Positions 1-7,660 of a stretch of DNA of 64,000 bases are shown here, in pieces. Location of the stretch: NCBI GenBank assembly GCA_900550865.1, contig URTM01000013.1:12194-76193 (forward strand). Reading direction: 5' to 3'. Numbering within the stretch: position 1 is the first letter of the stretch; the number at the start of each line of letters is the position of its first letter. The DNA comes from an uncultured Dorea sp. GTDB lineage: Bacteria; Bacillota; Clostridia; Lachnospirales; Lachnospiraceae. The notes under the pieces were generated by a model. It was not told the DNA's origin and ran no database searches. It saw only the letters and a program-made list of their open reading frames with translations. The translations under genes were made by a program, and so were the position numbers.

Positions 1-812
1 GAAGACGTTGACATCGTCAGTGCATCTACCATCGCCTTCTTCGTATCCAGTTCTGCTTTCCTGCATTCTGTAAACCTGTGGATCAGAAATACGGAATAAT
101 CCATAGAGACCGCAAGCTGCAAGATGTTTCCGGCCGCATTTGTCACGAATGATATCTCACCAAATATCAGGTTACTTCCTGCATTTAATATGATCGCAAC
201 TCCCAGTCCCGTCATTACGATCACCGGTTCAAACCAGGAATCTGTGGTGATGATCAACACAAGGATTACAAATAATACTGCAATCACAGCAATTCTTCCA
301 ATCTCTTTTACCGTACTCGTGGTTGCCGCCGCAGTAGATACCGCACTTCCTGTCATGGCATTGTCATCACCGATAATCTTACGGATATCATTCACGGCAT
401 CTACACGTTTCTTCTTATCGATGGTTACGGAAAATAACGCATTTTTGTCTTTATAATAATTTTCCACTGTATCTTTATCCAATATTTCCAATGGTACATC
501 CACCGATACGGCATCATCCAGCCAGGTAACATCCGTTACTCCGTCTACTTTTTTCAACTTTTCTTTATACTTCAATGCCTCTGGTACACTCACGTCTTTG
601 ATCATTACCCTGGCATTCGGTACCCCGCCGTCGAACTCTTTATTCATCAGATCCAGTGCCACAGTAGAAGCACTGTCCTCCGGCAGATAATCATTCATAT
701 CGTAGTTTACACCGATCTGTGTCTTACAGATTGCACAGACAATCACTGCAACCGCATAAAATGCTATGACCAGTTTCCGGTGATCCACTACCCATTCATA
801 AGCTTTTCTCAT
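1..812 (-). CDS. MMPL/RND-family membrane transporter, N-terminal part (runs off left edge)
   Basis: The first 270 codons of a large membrane transporter are present and the gene continues beyond base 1. The start ATG (812-810) opens with a charged stretch and one membrane helix at residues 15-30. A soluble external domain follows (residues 35-180, typical first porter loop), then helices from about residue 195. The segment LQLAVSMDYSVFLIHRF near residue 245 is the characteristic second-helix signature of MMPL proteins with the conserved MDYS. Such proteins export lipids or hydrophobic compounds by proton motive force. It lies 32 bp downstream of a small gene and divergent from a TetR regulator, so it is probably repressed by it. 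The substrate is unknown. Confidence 0.88.
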   Translation of the reverse strand, partial: MRKAYEWVVDHRKLVIAFYAVAVIVCAICKTQIGVNYDMNDYLPEDSASTVALDLMNKEFDGGVPNARVMIKDVSVPEALKYKEKLKKVDGVTDVTWLDDAVSVDVPLEILDKDTVENYYKDKNALFSVTIDKKKRVDAVNDIRKIIGDDNAMTGSAVSTAAATTSTVKEIGRIAVIAVLFVILVLIITTDSWFEPVIVMTGLGVAIILNAGSNLIFGEISFVTNAAGNILQLAVSMDYSVFLIHRFTECRKAELDTKKAMVDALTMSTS

Positions 813-844
813 CTTCCTATATCCTTTCTTTTATATTTTTCCTC

Positions 845-1180
845 TTATAATCCCTCTTTGTATCCGGTAAGATCATATGTTTTCCCTTTATCCTTGATCT
901 GCATATGGAGGTTCTCGCCTTCAATCATTCCATATCCGGTATACGCAATCTTTCGGATCCCGATGTCCAGTTCTCCGGATATCATCATCTGTTTATCCTT
1001 CAGAAGTCCCGAAAATTCGGTTGTCTTTCCAAGTATATTCATAGTCCCGGTTACATTTCCATGGTCTTCTCTATACCGCATGCTTCCATGCCGGATCCCA
1101 AGCGGCACCTTCATTTCTATTCTGTATTCCTCATATTTATTTCTCTCATCGGATTTTTCTTTTTCCCATCTGTCCATCAT
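845..1180 (-). CDS. Small soluble protein of unknown function, co-transcribed with MMPL transporter
   Basis: This is a 111-residue protein. I chose the ATG at 1180, preceded six bases away by GGAGGT, rather than an upstream in-frame codon at 1198. It starts with a strongly charged helix (MMDRWEKEKSDE) and continues as a beta-rich domain with repeated glycines (GNVTGTMNILGKTTEFSG), with no signal peptide or membrane segment. It sits between the tetR promoter region and the MMPL gene, so it is likely the first gene of the regulated operon. I do not recognise the family. A cytoplasmic accessory or sensor role is only inference from position. Confidence 0.7.
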   Translation of the reverse strand: MMDRWEKEKSDERNKYEEYRIEMKVPLGIRHGSMRYREDHGNVTGTMNILGKTTEFSGLLKDKQMMISGELDIGIRKIAYTGYGMIEGENLHMQIKDKGKTYDLTGYKEGL

Positions 1181-1202
1181 ATTCCACCTCCTGCGCAATC
1201 CG

Positions 1203-1332
1203 ATTATATGAAAATGTGCTCCCCGATTCCACGGACAAATCTCCCTCAGTGTGCAAATACGGACAAATCATTCAATTTGATGGGCAAATGTGTGTAAAAA
1301 AGAATTGTTATTTTGATGGACAATCGTATAAT
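1203..1332. promoter_or_regulatory. Divergent promoter region with repeated GGACAAAT motifs
   Basis: On the plus strand TTGTTA (1305-1310), a 16-base spacer and TATAAT (1327-1332) form a promoter toward tetR. On the minus strand TATAAT (1208-1203) lies just upstream of the small gene. Between them CGGACAAAT occurs at 1232-1240 and 1260-1268, a GGGCAAAT variant at 1282-1289 and GGACAAT at 1318-1324. These spaced copies are good candidates for the operator of the TetR protein, although TetR sites are usually palindromes and these are direct repeats. Confidence 0.5.
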
Positions 1333-1345
1333 AGATTACAGTAAA

Positions 1346-1363
1346 TCTGTCCTGACAGATTGT
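1346..1363 (+). repeat. Short palindrome in tetR leader
   Basis: AATCTGTC and GACAGATT face each other across two bases and are followed by a T-rich stretch. The site lies between the tetR promoter and the dispersed repeat copy in the same leader. It could be an operator or a weak attenuator hairpin. Confidence 0.35.
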
Positions 1364-1373
1364 ATTTTGTTAC

Positions 1374-1424
1374 ACAGAGAACTTGCCACCGGCAGCTTCT
1401 CTTGCATACTTTGGCATTCAAAAA
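1374..1424 (-). repeat. Dispersed intergenic repeat, diverged copy (tetR leader)
   Basis: The plus-strand segment shares the layout of the copies at 28.1, 29.7, 31.7 and 53.7 kb: ACAG, then AACTTGCCACCGGCAGCTTC, a 12-base variable part, then GGCATTCAAAAA. The inner palindrome TGCC/GGCA is kept. It ends directly at the Shine-Dalgarno sequence of tetR. The strand given is that on which the A-run reads as T. Confidence 0.6.
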
Positions 1425-1432
1425 GGAGAGAA

Positions 1433-2014
1433 ATGATCATGACACACGAAGAAACATCATTACAGACAAAAACAATGCTTTGTACTTCCCTAAAAAAGAT
1501 CATGAAGCACAAACCCTTTTCAAAAATAACGGTCAGCGAGCTTATCAAAGACTGCAACCTGAACCGCAAAACTTTTTATTATCATTTTGAAGATATCTAT
1601 GGATTGTTAAAATGGATGCTCGAACAGGAAGCATTCGAGGTAGTACGCCAGTTTGATCTTCTGGTCGATTATAAGGATGCGTTTAATTTTGTAGTGGATT
1701 ATGTGAATGAGAATGCTTATTTTCTGAATTGTATTTATGACTCGGTCGGACGTGACCAGTTGAAGCGTTTCTTTTATAAAGATTTTATTGGATTAATCGA
1801 AAAGCTTATCCGTGACACGGAGGCCCGGATGAATCTTTCTATTGATGATCATTACCGGTATTTTCTGTGTAATTTTTACACGGAAGCGATCGCCGGGATG
1901 CTGATCATGCTGTTCCAGCATCCGGAGATCTGTGATAGAGAGAAGACGTTTGAGTATTTTTCTGTGATATTGAATAATTCATTGCCGGCAGTGTTAGCTG
2001 GTAAACATAAATAA
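1433..2014 (+). CDS. TetR/AcrR-family transcriptional regulator
   Basis: This 193-residue regulator has an N-terminal helix-turn-helix (about residues 8-55) ending in the family-typical NRKTFYYHFEDIYGLL. The helical C-terminal ligand domain resembles the DhaS-like TetR_C_8 class. The longer open frame from 1313 was rejected because it overlaps the promoter and leader. The ATG at 1433 follows AAGGAG, and the ATG at 1439 is equally possible. It is divergent from the small gene and the MMPL transporter and probably represses them when no ligand is bound. The leader carries a palindrome and a copy of the dispersed repeat. Confidence 0.88.
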   Translation: MIMTHEETSLQTKTMLCTSLKKIMKHKPFSKITVSELIKDCNLNRKTFYYHFEDIYGLLKWMLEQEAFEVVRQFDLLVDYKDAFNFVVDYVNENAYFLNCIYDSVGRDQLKRFFYKDFIGLIEKLIRDTEARMNLSIDDHYRYFLCNFYTEAIAGMLIMLFQHPEICDREKTFEYFSVILNNSLPAVLAGKHK

Positions 2015-2107
2015 ACTTTACAACTTTTCTTTTTAGTATATTTTTATTCTTGACATTTTTTCATTTATGATATTTTTTCCCGTTCTTCCATCGTTCGAAG
2101 TGGTATT

Positions 2108-2144
2108 GAAAATCTTCCTAGTCAATACAACCAGAAAGATTTTC
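2108..2144. terminator. Hairpin between convergent tetR and tauE genes
   Basis: GAAAATCTT (2108-2116) pairs with AAGATTTTC (2136-2144) across a 19-base loop, with T-rich sequence on the plus side. It lies in the convergent space, so it may serve both strands. Confidence 0.5.
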
Positions 2145-2158
2145 ATTCATTTTCTCTA

Positions 2159-2935
2159 TTAATTTAAAACTGAAAACGCCATAACCACAATCCCAAGTAT
2201 CACCAATATCACCCCCGTTGCCCGGTTCAATGTCTTCGGTGTTGCCTTATTCGCAAATACTGCCGCAATCCTTGCCCACAACAGTGTGAACACAATACAT
2301 AAAATCCACACCGCTATATTCGGCATTCCCCCGATTGCAAAATGCGAAACTGCGCCGGTAAAGGCAGTAAATGTCATGATAAATACACTCGTTCCGACCG
2401 CCGTCTTAAGTTCATATCCAAGCACAGAAGTCAGGATCAGAAGCATCATCATACCGCCTCCGGCACCGATAAATCCACAGATAAATCCGATCAGCACACC
2501 ACAGATTACCGACTGCACTGCACGTTTCTTCGGTGATACTTTTTCCATGGCTTCTTTTGTTGTCATGACAGGTTTTACAATGAACTTAATGCCAAGCAAG
2601 AATGTCATAAATACCGAGAAATTTCCCATCGTTGTAGATGGTACCAGACTGGACACATAACTTCCCACAACGGTAAAGGCAAGTACGCTGACCATCATGA
2701 TCAGACCATTCTTCACATCCAGATTCTTATTCTTTCCATATGTATAGGCAGATACTGCGCTTGCAAGTACATCTGATGAAAGCGCGATTCCGACTGCCAT
2801 ATAAGGATCCATTCCAAGAAATGTGATCAGCATCGGACTAATCACTGCCGCCGCACTCATTCCGGCAAATCCGGTTCCGAGTCCGGCTCCCATACCTGCA
2901 AAAAATGTTACGATAATCATTAATATTGTATTCAT
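2159..2935 (-). CDS. TauE/SafE-family sulfite/organosulfur exporter
   Basis: This is a 258-residue polytopic membrane protein with eight hydrophobic segments in two related halves. The glycine-rich GAGLGTGFAGMSAAAVISP at the start and GFICGFIGAGGGMMMLL at mid-protein are the paired signatures of the TauE/SafE (DUF81) family. Members export sulfite, sulfoacetate or related anions. The start ATG follows the stop codon of the MarR gene with no gap, so the two are translationally coupled and the exporter is probably controlled by that regulator. The true substrate cannot be read from the sequence. Confidence 0.9.
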   Translation of the reverse strand: MNTILMIIVTFFAGMGAGLGTGFAGMSAAAVISPMLITFLGMDPYMAVGIALSSDVLASAVSAYTYGKNKNLDVKNGLIMMVSVLAFTVVGSYVSSLVPSTTMGNFSVFMTFLLGIKFIVKPVMTTKEAMEKVSPKKRAVQSVICGVLIGFICGFIGAGGGMMMLLILTSVLGYELKTAVGTSVFIMTFTAFTGAVSHFAIGGMPNIAVWILCIVFTLLWARIAAVFANKATPKTLNRATGVILVILGIVVMAFSVLN

Positions 2936-3370
2936 CTAGTTCTTTTCCTCCAACATCTTCTCTATATTCGCTTCCATATGCGCCATTCCTTTTTGAAGGG
3001 CTTTTCTTGTATCTTCATTCATTCCTTCAAATAGTTTTTCAACGAATGACTGCTGGAGTTTCTGTCCTTCTTGGATAATCTCTTTTGACTTTTCTGTACA
3101 GATCAGATGAACTTTTCTCCGGTCTCCTGCTACACTTTTCCGCTCCAGATAGCCTTCATTCACAAGTTTATCCACATTTATCGAAACAAGATTGGCTTTG
3201 ATTTTTCGTATTTCTACGATATCTCTGGCAGTTTTATATTCTGGATTGTTCGCCAGGAAAAGTAAGATATCAAATGCGGTCTGTGGAATATTCAGTTCAT
3301 GGCATAACGGTTTGCATATCTCACTGTATGCTTTTGACAGCTTTTCTGCAAATTCAATTCCTAGATTCAT
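2936..3370 (-). CDS. MarR-family transcriptional regulator
   Basis: This 144-residue regulator has a winged helix-turn-helix in the middle. Recognition features include the ARDIVEIRKIKANLVSINVD helix and the wing GYLERKSVAGDRRKVHL with the conserved D-R pair. Long helices at both ends allow dimerisation. AAGGAGG stands ten bases before the ATG. It is first in a two-gene operon with the TauE/SafE exporter and likely autoregulates it. The ligand is unknown. Confidence 0.9.
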   Translation of the reverse strand: MNLGIEFAEKLSKAYSEICKPLCHELNIPQTAFDILLFLANNPEYKTARDIVEIRKIKANLVSINVDKLVNEGYLERKSVAGDRRKVHLICTEKSKEIIQEGQKLQQSFVEKLFEGMNEDTRKALQKGMAHMEANIEKMLEEKN

Positions 3371-3487
3371 ATATATGATCCTCCTTTTTATTTCAAATTT
3401 GAACTATTCATTTTTGTATTAATATAACACTTGGAAATGCACTTGTAAAGTGCTGTCAGATATAAACTTATATGACAGAGCAAAGTA

Positions 3488-3519
3488 AAAGCCTTCAAAG
3501 TTCCCACTCTGAAGGCTTT
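3488..3519 (-). terminator. Terminator of thiamine operon
   Basis: AAAGCCTTCA and TGAAGGCTTT form a ten-pair stem with a 12-base loop, followed on the minus strand by TTTTAC. It stands 38 bases after the stop of the last thiamine gene. Confidence 0.75.
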
Positions 3520-3556
3520 CTTGCTCTTTTATAAATGAGCCGTTCTATTTCAGTTG

Positions 3557-4156
3557 CTATATTTCCATCATCCCAGACATAATACATCCCCCAACTGCTC
3601 CACATTTTTCCATATCATTCCACTGTTCTTCATCAAATTTTATTCCACCGATTCCATACACCGGAATGCTAACTTCCCGGCAAACTGCTTTTAAGAATTC
3701 CAATCCTCTTGGCGGTAATCCCTTCTTACAGTCTGTTGCATAAATATGTCCTGCCGTAAGATAAGATGCACCTAATCGCTCTGCTTCTTTCGCTTCTTCT
3801 ACAGAATGTATAGAAATTCCAATCTTTATAAACTTATTCTTTTCTTCATCGGGCAATTTTTGCAAAACCGGAAGTGGCAGATGCACAGATGTACATCCCA
3901 GTTCTATTGCAGTCTCCCAGAAATTATGAAGAATACAAGACACCTGATAACGGCTGCAAATATCTATTACTTCTTTCGCCAATCTCCCATATTCCTCTTC
4001 TGTCAGATCTTTTTCCCTTAAGATCACAGCTTCCGGATCTATCTTGCAGACTCTTTCTATCTGCTCTAAAAATGGACGCTTACAAAGCTTACGGTTACTG
4101 ACTGCAATAATTCTGAATGTCTGATTCTTTAAATGATTCCTCTCATTTACTATCAT
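3557..4156 (-). CDS. tenI: ThiE/TenI-family protein, closer to TenI (thiazole tautomerase)
   Basis: This is a TIM-barrel protein of about 199 residues and the last gene of the thiamine operon. It contains the phosphate-site motif YGIGGI and the segment GHIYATDCKKGLPPRGLEF, whose histidine and DCKKG are typical of TenI, which isomerises the thiazole carboxylate made by ThiG. Classical ThiE carries a different sequence there. SIHSVEEA also matches TenI. ThiE activity (joining pyrimidine and thiazole phosphates) cannot be excluded. The chosen start at 4156 follows AGGA, 11 bases after the thiH stop codon. In-frame starts inside thiH (4174, GTG 4186) are alternatives. Confidence 0.8.
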   Translation of the reverse strand: MIVNERNHLKNQTFRIIAVSNRKLCKRPFLEQIERVCKIDPEAVILREKDLTEEEYGRLAKEVIDICSRYQVSCILHNFWETAIELGCTSVHLPLPVLQKLPDEEKNKFIKIGISIHSVEEAKEAERLGASYLTAGHIYATDCKKGLPPRGLEFLKAVCREVSIPVYGIGGIKFDEEQWNDMEKCGAVGGCIMSGMMEI

Positions 4157-4166
4157 AAACTCTGTC

Positions 4167-5393
4167 CTACACATAGATATAATCACTCATTACCGGCTGA
4201 AGATTATGTTTCAGAAGTGCCTGATATACCTCATCCACAGAACGTCCATCTGAAATTTCAAACTGATCGTCACCCTTGTCTTCGATATCTTCTACATGAC
4301 TTCCGATACCGGTACTTACGCCTGCAGATATCTTTGTTGCAGCAATACTTACCAGATTATCGCGGACTCTTTCACATTCTCTTGTCGAAACTGTAATACT
4401 TGCAAATGGCATAAACAGACGGTATGCACACACTACCTGCAAGAGCTGCGGTTCGTGCACATCCATCGGATTGATCCTGTCATTATTAATGATCGGACGA
4501 AGTCTCGGACATGAAAATGCAATTTCTGCATGTGGATATTTTCTCTGTAATAAGTAAGCATGATATCCTGTCGCAAATGCGTCCTTCCGGAAATCATCCA
4601 GTCCCAGAAGCGCTCCGAATCCGACGCCGCGCATGCCGCCTCTTAATGCTCTTTCCTGTGCATTGACACGGTATGGATAGATTCTCTTATGTCCTGCAAG
4701 ATGAAGTGTCTCGTATTTATCCGAATTGTATGTCTCCTGGAATACCGTTACATAATCTGCTCCGCATTCATGCAGATATGCGTATTCGTCTGAATTCACC
4801 GGGTAGATTTCCAGACCTATGACTTTAAAATATTTTCTGGCAATTTTACATGCTTCACCGATATATTCTACGGTAGATTTGTTACGGCTTTCCCCTGTAA
4901 GAATCAATATTTCCTGCAGACCGGTCTCGGCGATGGCTGCCATTTCTTTTTCAATCTCTTCGGCATTTAACTGTGCACGGTTGATTTTATTATGGCAATT
5001 GAAACCACAGTAAATGCAATAGTTCTCGCAATAATTTGCGATATAGATTGGTGTGAACATATAGACACTGTTACCAAAATGCTTTCTCGTCTCGATCTGC
5101 GCTGCCTGCGCGATCTCCTCCAGAAATGGCAACGCTGCCGGAGACAATAACGCCTGAAAATCCTCCGGTGTACGTTCCGTATGTGCCAGTGCACGTTTTA
5201 CGTCTTCTGCTGTATAGCGGTCATAATCATATGCTTCCATCGCTGCTACGACCTGATCGAGTATCTCTGATCCGATATCTTCCATACCCGGAAGGTATGT
5301 CATGTGATCGATGCGGTTCTTCTTCTGATCTTCCAGAATCTCCTCGCTTAAAATACTTTCATTAATATGTGTATCTTCATGATTTGTTCCCAT
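4167..5393 (-). CDS. thiH: 2-iminoacetate synthase ThiH (radical SAM tyrosine lyase)
   Basis: This 408-residue protein cleaves tyrosine by radical SAM chemistry to give dehydroglycine for the thiazole ring of thiamine. The 4Fe-4S ligands are the three cysteines of YCENYCIYCGFNC near residue 135 (CX3CX2C), preceded by the ThiH-typical FTPIYIANYC. The C-terminal half carries the BATS-type domain. AGGAGG lies eight bases before the ATG, and the gene begins 12 bases after the stop of thiG. Oxygen sensitivity of this enzyme fits an anaerobe, since aerobes often use the ThiO oxidase instead. Confidence 0.95.
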   Translation of the reverse strand: MGTNHEDTHINESILSEEILEDQKKNRIDHMTYLPGMEDIGSEILDQVVAAMEAYDYDRYTAEDVKRALAHTERTPEDFQALLSPAALPFLEEIAQAAQIETRKHFGNSVYMFTPIYIANYCENYCIYCGFNCHNKINRAQLNAEEIEKEMAAIAETGLQEILILTGESRNKSTVEYIGEACKIARKYFKVIGLEIYPVNSDEYAYLHECGADYVTVFQETYNSDKYETLHLAGHKRIYPYRVNAQERALRGGMRGVGFGALLGLDDFRKDAFATGYHAYLLQRKYPHAEIAFSCPRLRPIINNDRINPMDVHEPQLLQVVCAYRLFMPFASITVSTRECERVRDNLVSIAATKISAGVSTGIGSHVEDIEDKGDDQFEISDGRSVDEVYQALLKHNLQPVMSDYIYV

Positions 5394-5405
5394 CTGTCGT
5401 GCCTC

Positions 5406-6194
5406 CTAATCCTGCAGAAATCCGGTCAGTGGTGATGATGCACTGGCCCCACGCTCTATCGTTCTTCCAAGTCCGGAAAGGTACGCACTTCTACCCGCTT
5501 CGATTGCTTTCTTGAATGCTTCCGCCATCGCCGGTACATCTCCTGCTGTTGCAATTGCCGTATTTGCCATCACTGCAGCCGCTCCCATCTCCATTGCCTC
5601 ACATGCCTGGGACGGGCGTCCGATTCCGGCATCTACGATAATCGGCAAGTCAATCTCATCGATTAGGATCTGGATGAAATCTTTTGTACTGAGTCCTTTG
5701 TTTGAGCCGATCGGTGCACCAAGCGGCATGATACATGCTGCTCCGGCATTTGCAAGATCTCTTGCAGCATTCAGATCCGGGTACATATATGGCATAACTA
5801 CGAATCCTTCTTTTGCAAGAATTTCTGTAGCTTTGATCGTCTCATAGTTATCCGGAAGGAGATATTTCGAATCTCTTACCACTTCCACTTTGACGAAATT
5901 ACCACATCCGACTTCTCTGGAAAGTCTGGCGATACGGACAGCTTCTTCTGCATTTCTGGCTCCTGATGTATTCGGAAGTAATGTCACATCTTCCGGAATA
6001 TAATCCAGGATATTTGCCAGTCCCCCTTCATTTGCACGACGGAGTGCCAGTGTAATAATCTGTGCTCCTGCTTTTTCCACACATGCTTTCACCAGATCCA
6101 GCGAGAATTTCCCCGAACCTAATATAAAACGAGAAGTAAACTCTTTTCCTCCAAGTGTAAATGTATCTGTATTTTTTATTTCTTTTTTATCCAT
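5406..6194 (-). CDS. thiG: Thiazole synthase ThiG
   Basis: This 262-residue barrel enzyme condenses deoxyxylulose phosphate, dehydroglycine and ThiS-thiocarboxylate into the thiazole phosphate carboxylate. The sequence shows RFILGSGKF near the start, the catalytic lysine region VKVEVV, MPLGAPIGSNKG for phosphate binding, and DAGIGRPSQACEAMEMGA. Length is normal for the family (about 255). It lies 93 bp downstream of thiF and is followed closely by thiH, in the order expected for a complete clostridial thiazole branch. Confidence 0.96.
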   Translation of the reverse strand: MDKKEIKNTDTFTLGGKEFTSRFILGSGKFSLDLVKACVEKAGAQIITLALRRANEGGLANILDYIPEDVTLLPNTSGARNAEEAVRIARLSREVGCGNFVKVEVVRDSKYLLPDNYETIKATEILAKEGFVVMPYMYPDLNAARDLANAGAACIMPLGAPIGSNKGLSTKDFIQILIDEIDLPIIVDAGIGRPSQACEAMEMGAAAVMANTAIATAGDVPAMAEAFKKAIEAGRSAYLSGLGRTIERGASASSPLTGFLQD

Positions 6195-6287
6195 AATCAG
6201 GACCTTCTTTCCTATTATTTTCTGCTCACGCTTTCTTATTCATCTATCGTTTTTCAAGCATGAATCTTATGTTTCTTACCTGTCTTT

Positions 6288-6968
6288 CTACACGTCCTCT
6301 TCTCCAAAAATCAGACGTGTGATCATATTTGCTTCATGTGCTGCACAGATTGCAACTCTTGGTGCCATCAGACCATTCCCATAAGTTGGTGCTGTCTCGC
6401 GGTCCCCGCACAGGTAAAAGTTCTTCATTAATTTCTGTGTGCGGATCGTATTACTGCTTCCGTATCCGGCCATACCGGTTGCCGATACGAGTTTCTTTTC
6501 CGGGAAATATTCCAGTATTCCATTCACCAGCATTGCCTTCGCCTCTGGATTATCGAATGCTTCACATACAATCGGCTCGTCACGAAATAGTGTCTTAAGA
6601 TTTTCTTCTGTGACTTTCACGCAGTCTGTATAGATATCCAGATACGGATTAATTTTTAACAGTAATGATTTTAACGCATCTGTTTTATACATTCCGATAT
6701 GCTCCATAAAGTACTGTTGCCGGTTCAGGTTCGTAATATCTACTACATCAAAATCTATCAGATGGAGATGCCCGACTCCGATTCTGGCAAGTGCATATGC
6801 CACATTTGACCCCAATCCGCCAAGTCCGGCTATCGCAACCCTTCCTGCTGACAGAAGCTTCTGCTTTTCCGAAGAATGTCTTTCATTAAGCGCAGCCATA
6901 ATCTCTTCTTTACTAAGTACTTTTGCGTTTGCATTTTTCGCCATATTTTCTGATACGATTTCTTCCAT
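6288..6968 (-). CDS. thiF: Sulfur carrier adenylyltransferase ThiF
   Basis: This protein of about 226 residues belongs to the E1-like superfamily and activates the C-terminal glycine of ThiS with ATP. It has the nucleotide loop GLGGLGSNVAYALARIGVG, the acidic strand LIDFDVV and the arginine motif NLNRQQYF. It is the short clostridial type of ThiF, without the C-terminal rhodanese extension. The start at 6968 is preceded by GGAGGAGG. An open frame reaching to 7223 overlaps thiS out of frame and was not used. The gene starts five bases after the thiS stop, so the two are coupled. Confidence 0.92.
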   Translation of the reverse strand: MEEIVSENMAKNANAKVLSKEEIMAALNERHSSEKQKLLSAGRVAIAGLGGLGSNVAYALARIGVGHLHLIDFDVVDITNLNRQQYFMEHIGMYKTDALKSLLLKINPYLDIYTDCVKVTEENLKTLFRDEPIVCEAFDNPEAKAMLVNGILEYFPEKKLVSATGMAGYGSSNTIRTQKLMKNFYLCGDRETAPTYGNGLMAPRVAICAAHEANMITRLIFGEEDV

Positions 6969-6973
6969 AAATG

Positions 6974-7171
6974 TTAGCCTCCTCCTACAAATGTCACAAC
7001 TTCCAGACGGTCGCCGTCTTTTAACATGGTATCGGAATAACTGTATTTTGGAAGAATATCTCCGTTTAACTCTACAGCGATTCTTTTTACCTGATACTGA
7101 TTCTGCTCCAGATATTCTGCAACAGTCGTATCCTCTGTCAGATTGATTTCTTTTCCATTTACGATAATCAT
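6974..7171 (-). CDS. thiS: Sulfur carrier protein ThiS
   Basis: This 65-residue beta-grasp protein ends in VVTFVGGG. The terminal Gly-Gly is adenylated by ThiF and converted to the thiocarboxylate that donates sulfur to ThiG. The beginning MIIVNGKEINL and the central ILPKYSYSDTMLKDGDRLE match the family. It is first in the thiamine operon behind a TPP riboswitch, and AAAGGAGAG precedes the ATG. Confidence 0.95.
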   Translation of the reverse strand: MIIVNGKEINLTEDTTVAEYLEQNQYQVKRIAVELNGDILPKYSYSDTMLKDGDRLEVVTFVGGG

Positions 7172-7193
7172 GTGCTCTCCTTTCCCGGATCAT

Positions 7194-7242
7194 ACTTTCG
7201 AAAAATCCACGGTTAAAGCACATATCAAAACCTTTCGAAAGT
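7194..7242 (-). repeat. Paired TTTCGAAA palindromes in thiS leader
   Basis: ACTTTCGAAA (7194-7203) and TTTCGAAAGT (7233-7242) are each nearly self-complementary and pair with one another over ten bases, with a 29-base loop. They lie between the riboswitch terminator and the thiS Shine-Dalgarno site. Confidence 0.4.
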
Positions 7243-7253
7243 ACTCGTCAGAT

Positions 7254-7311
7254 AAAAAAAGAGTTCACGAAGTAAATACACCCGTGGTGGTGCACCCCTT
7301 CATGAACTCTC
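7254..7311 (-). terminator. Riboswitch-controlled terminator before thiS
   Basis: On the minus strand AGAGTTCATGAAG pairs with CTTCGTGAACTCT around a 25-base loop and is followed by seven T residues (7260-7254). It stands about 165 bases downstream of the TPP aptamer and 83 bases before thiS, so it is the likely expression platform. Confidence 0.8.
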
Positions 7312-7474
7312 GTTCACTCTCAACTTATCCGATATTCTATTGTTCCTGATTTCCGGTGCCTCATATCATCTGCCGTCACTTATTCACTATGAATAGTTCC
7401 GTAACCTGCAGATTTTTCCAGCACATAGTAAAAAAGAGAGATACCAACTAAATGCATCTCTCCTAAAATCTACG

Positions 7475-7565
7475 TTATACATTCCTACGTTGGCATTATC
7501 CAAATCAGGTATATGGGTCGAAGTTCTTTACTTCCTCTCAGCCTGGTATACAAGCTCCCCGTGTT
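7475..7565 (-). ncRNA. TPP riboswitch (THI element)
   Basis: On the minus strand the element reads GGGGAGCTT, then GGCTGAGAGG, GACCC, ACCTGATTTGGATAATGCCA and ACGTAGGAA. These are the conserved blocks of the thiamine pyrophosphate aptamer in order. It precedes the thiS-thiF-thiG-thiH-tenI operon and is followed by a terminator hairpin, so TPP should lower transcription into the operon. Confidence 0.96.
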
Positions 7566-7580
7566 TTATCTACATGTTTA

Positions 7581-7609
7581 AGTATAGAAACTCCTGCACG
7601 AAATGTCAA
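7581..7609 (-). promoter_or_regulatory. Sigma-A promoter of thiamine operon
   Basis: TTGACA (7609-7604), a 17-base spacer and TATACT (7586-7581) on the minus strand form a near-consensus promoter about 15 bases upstream of the TPP aptamer. Confidence 0.85.
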
Positions 7610-7660
7610 CTCATTTTTACTGATTTCTGACTTTTTCCGAAACAACTATTTTTATTCATT

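Noticed and set aside
1313..1432. Longer start of the TetR protein
   Set aside because: It would begin before the -10 element and translate the dispersed repeat; the ATG at 1433 follows a ribosome site.
6969..7223. Extended N-terminus of ThiF reaching to 7223
   Set aside because: It overlaps thiS entirely in another frame; the start at 6968 has a strong GGAGGAGG site.
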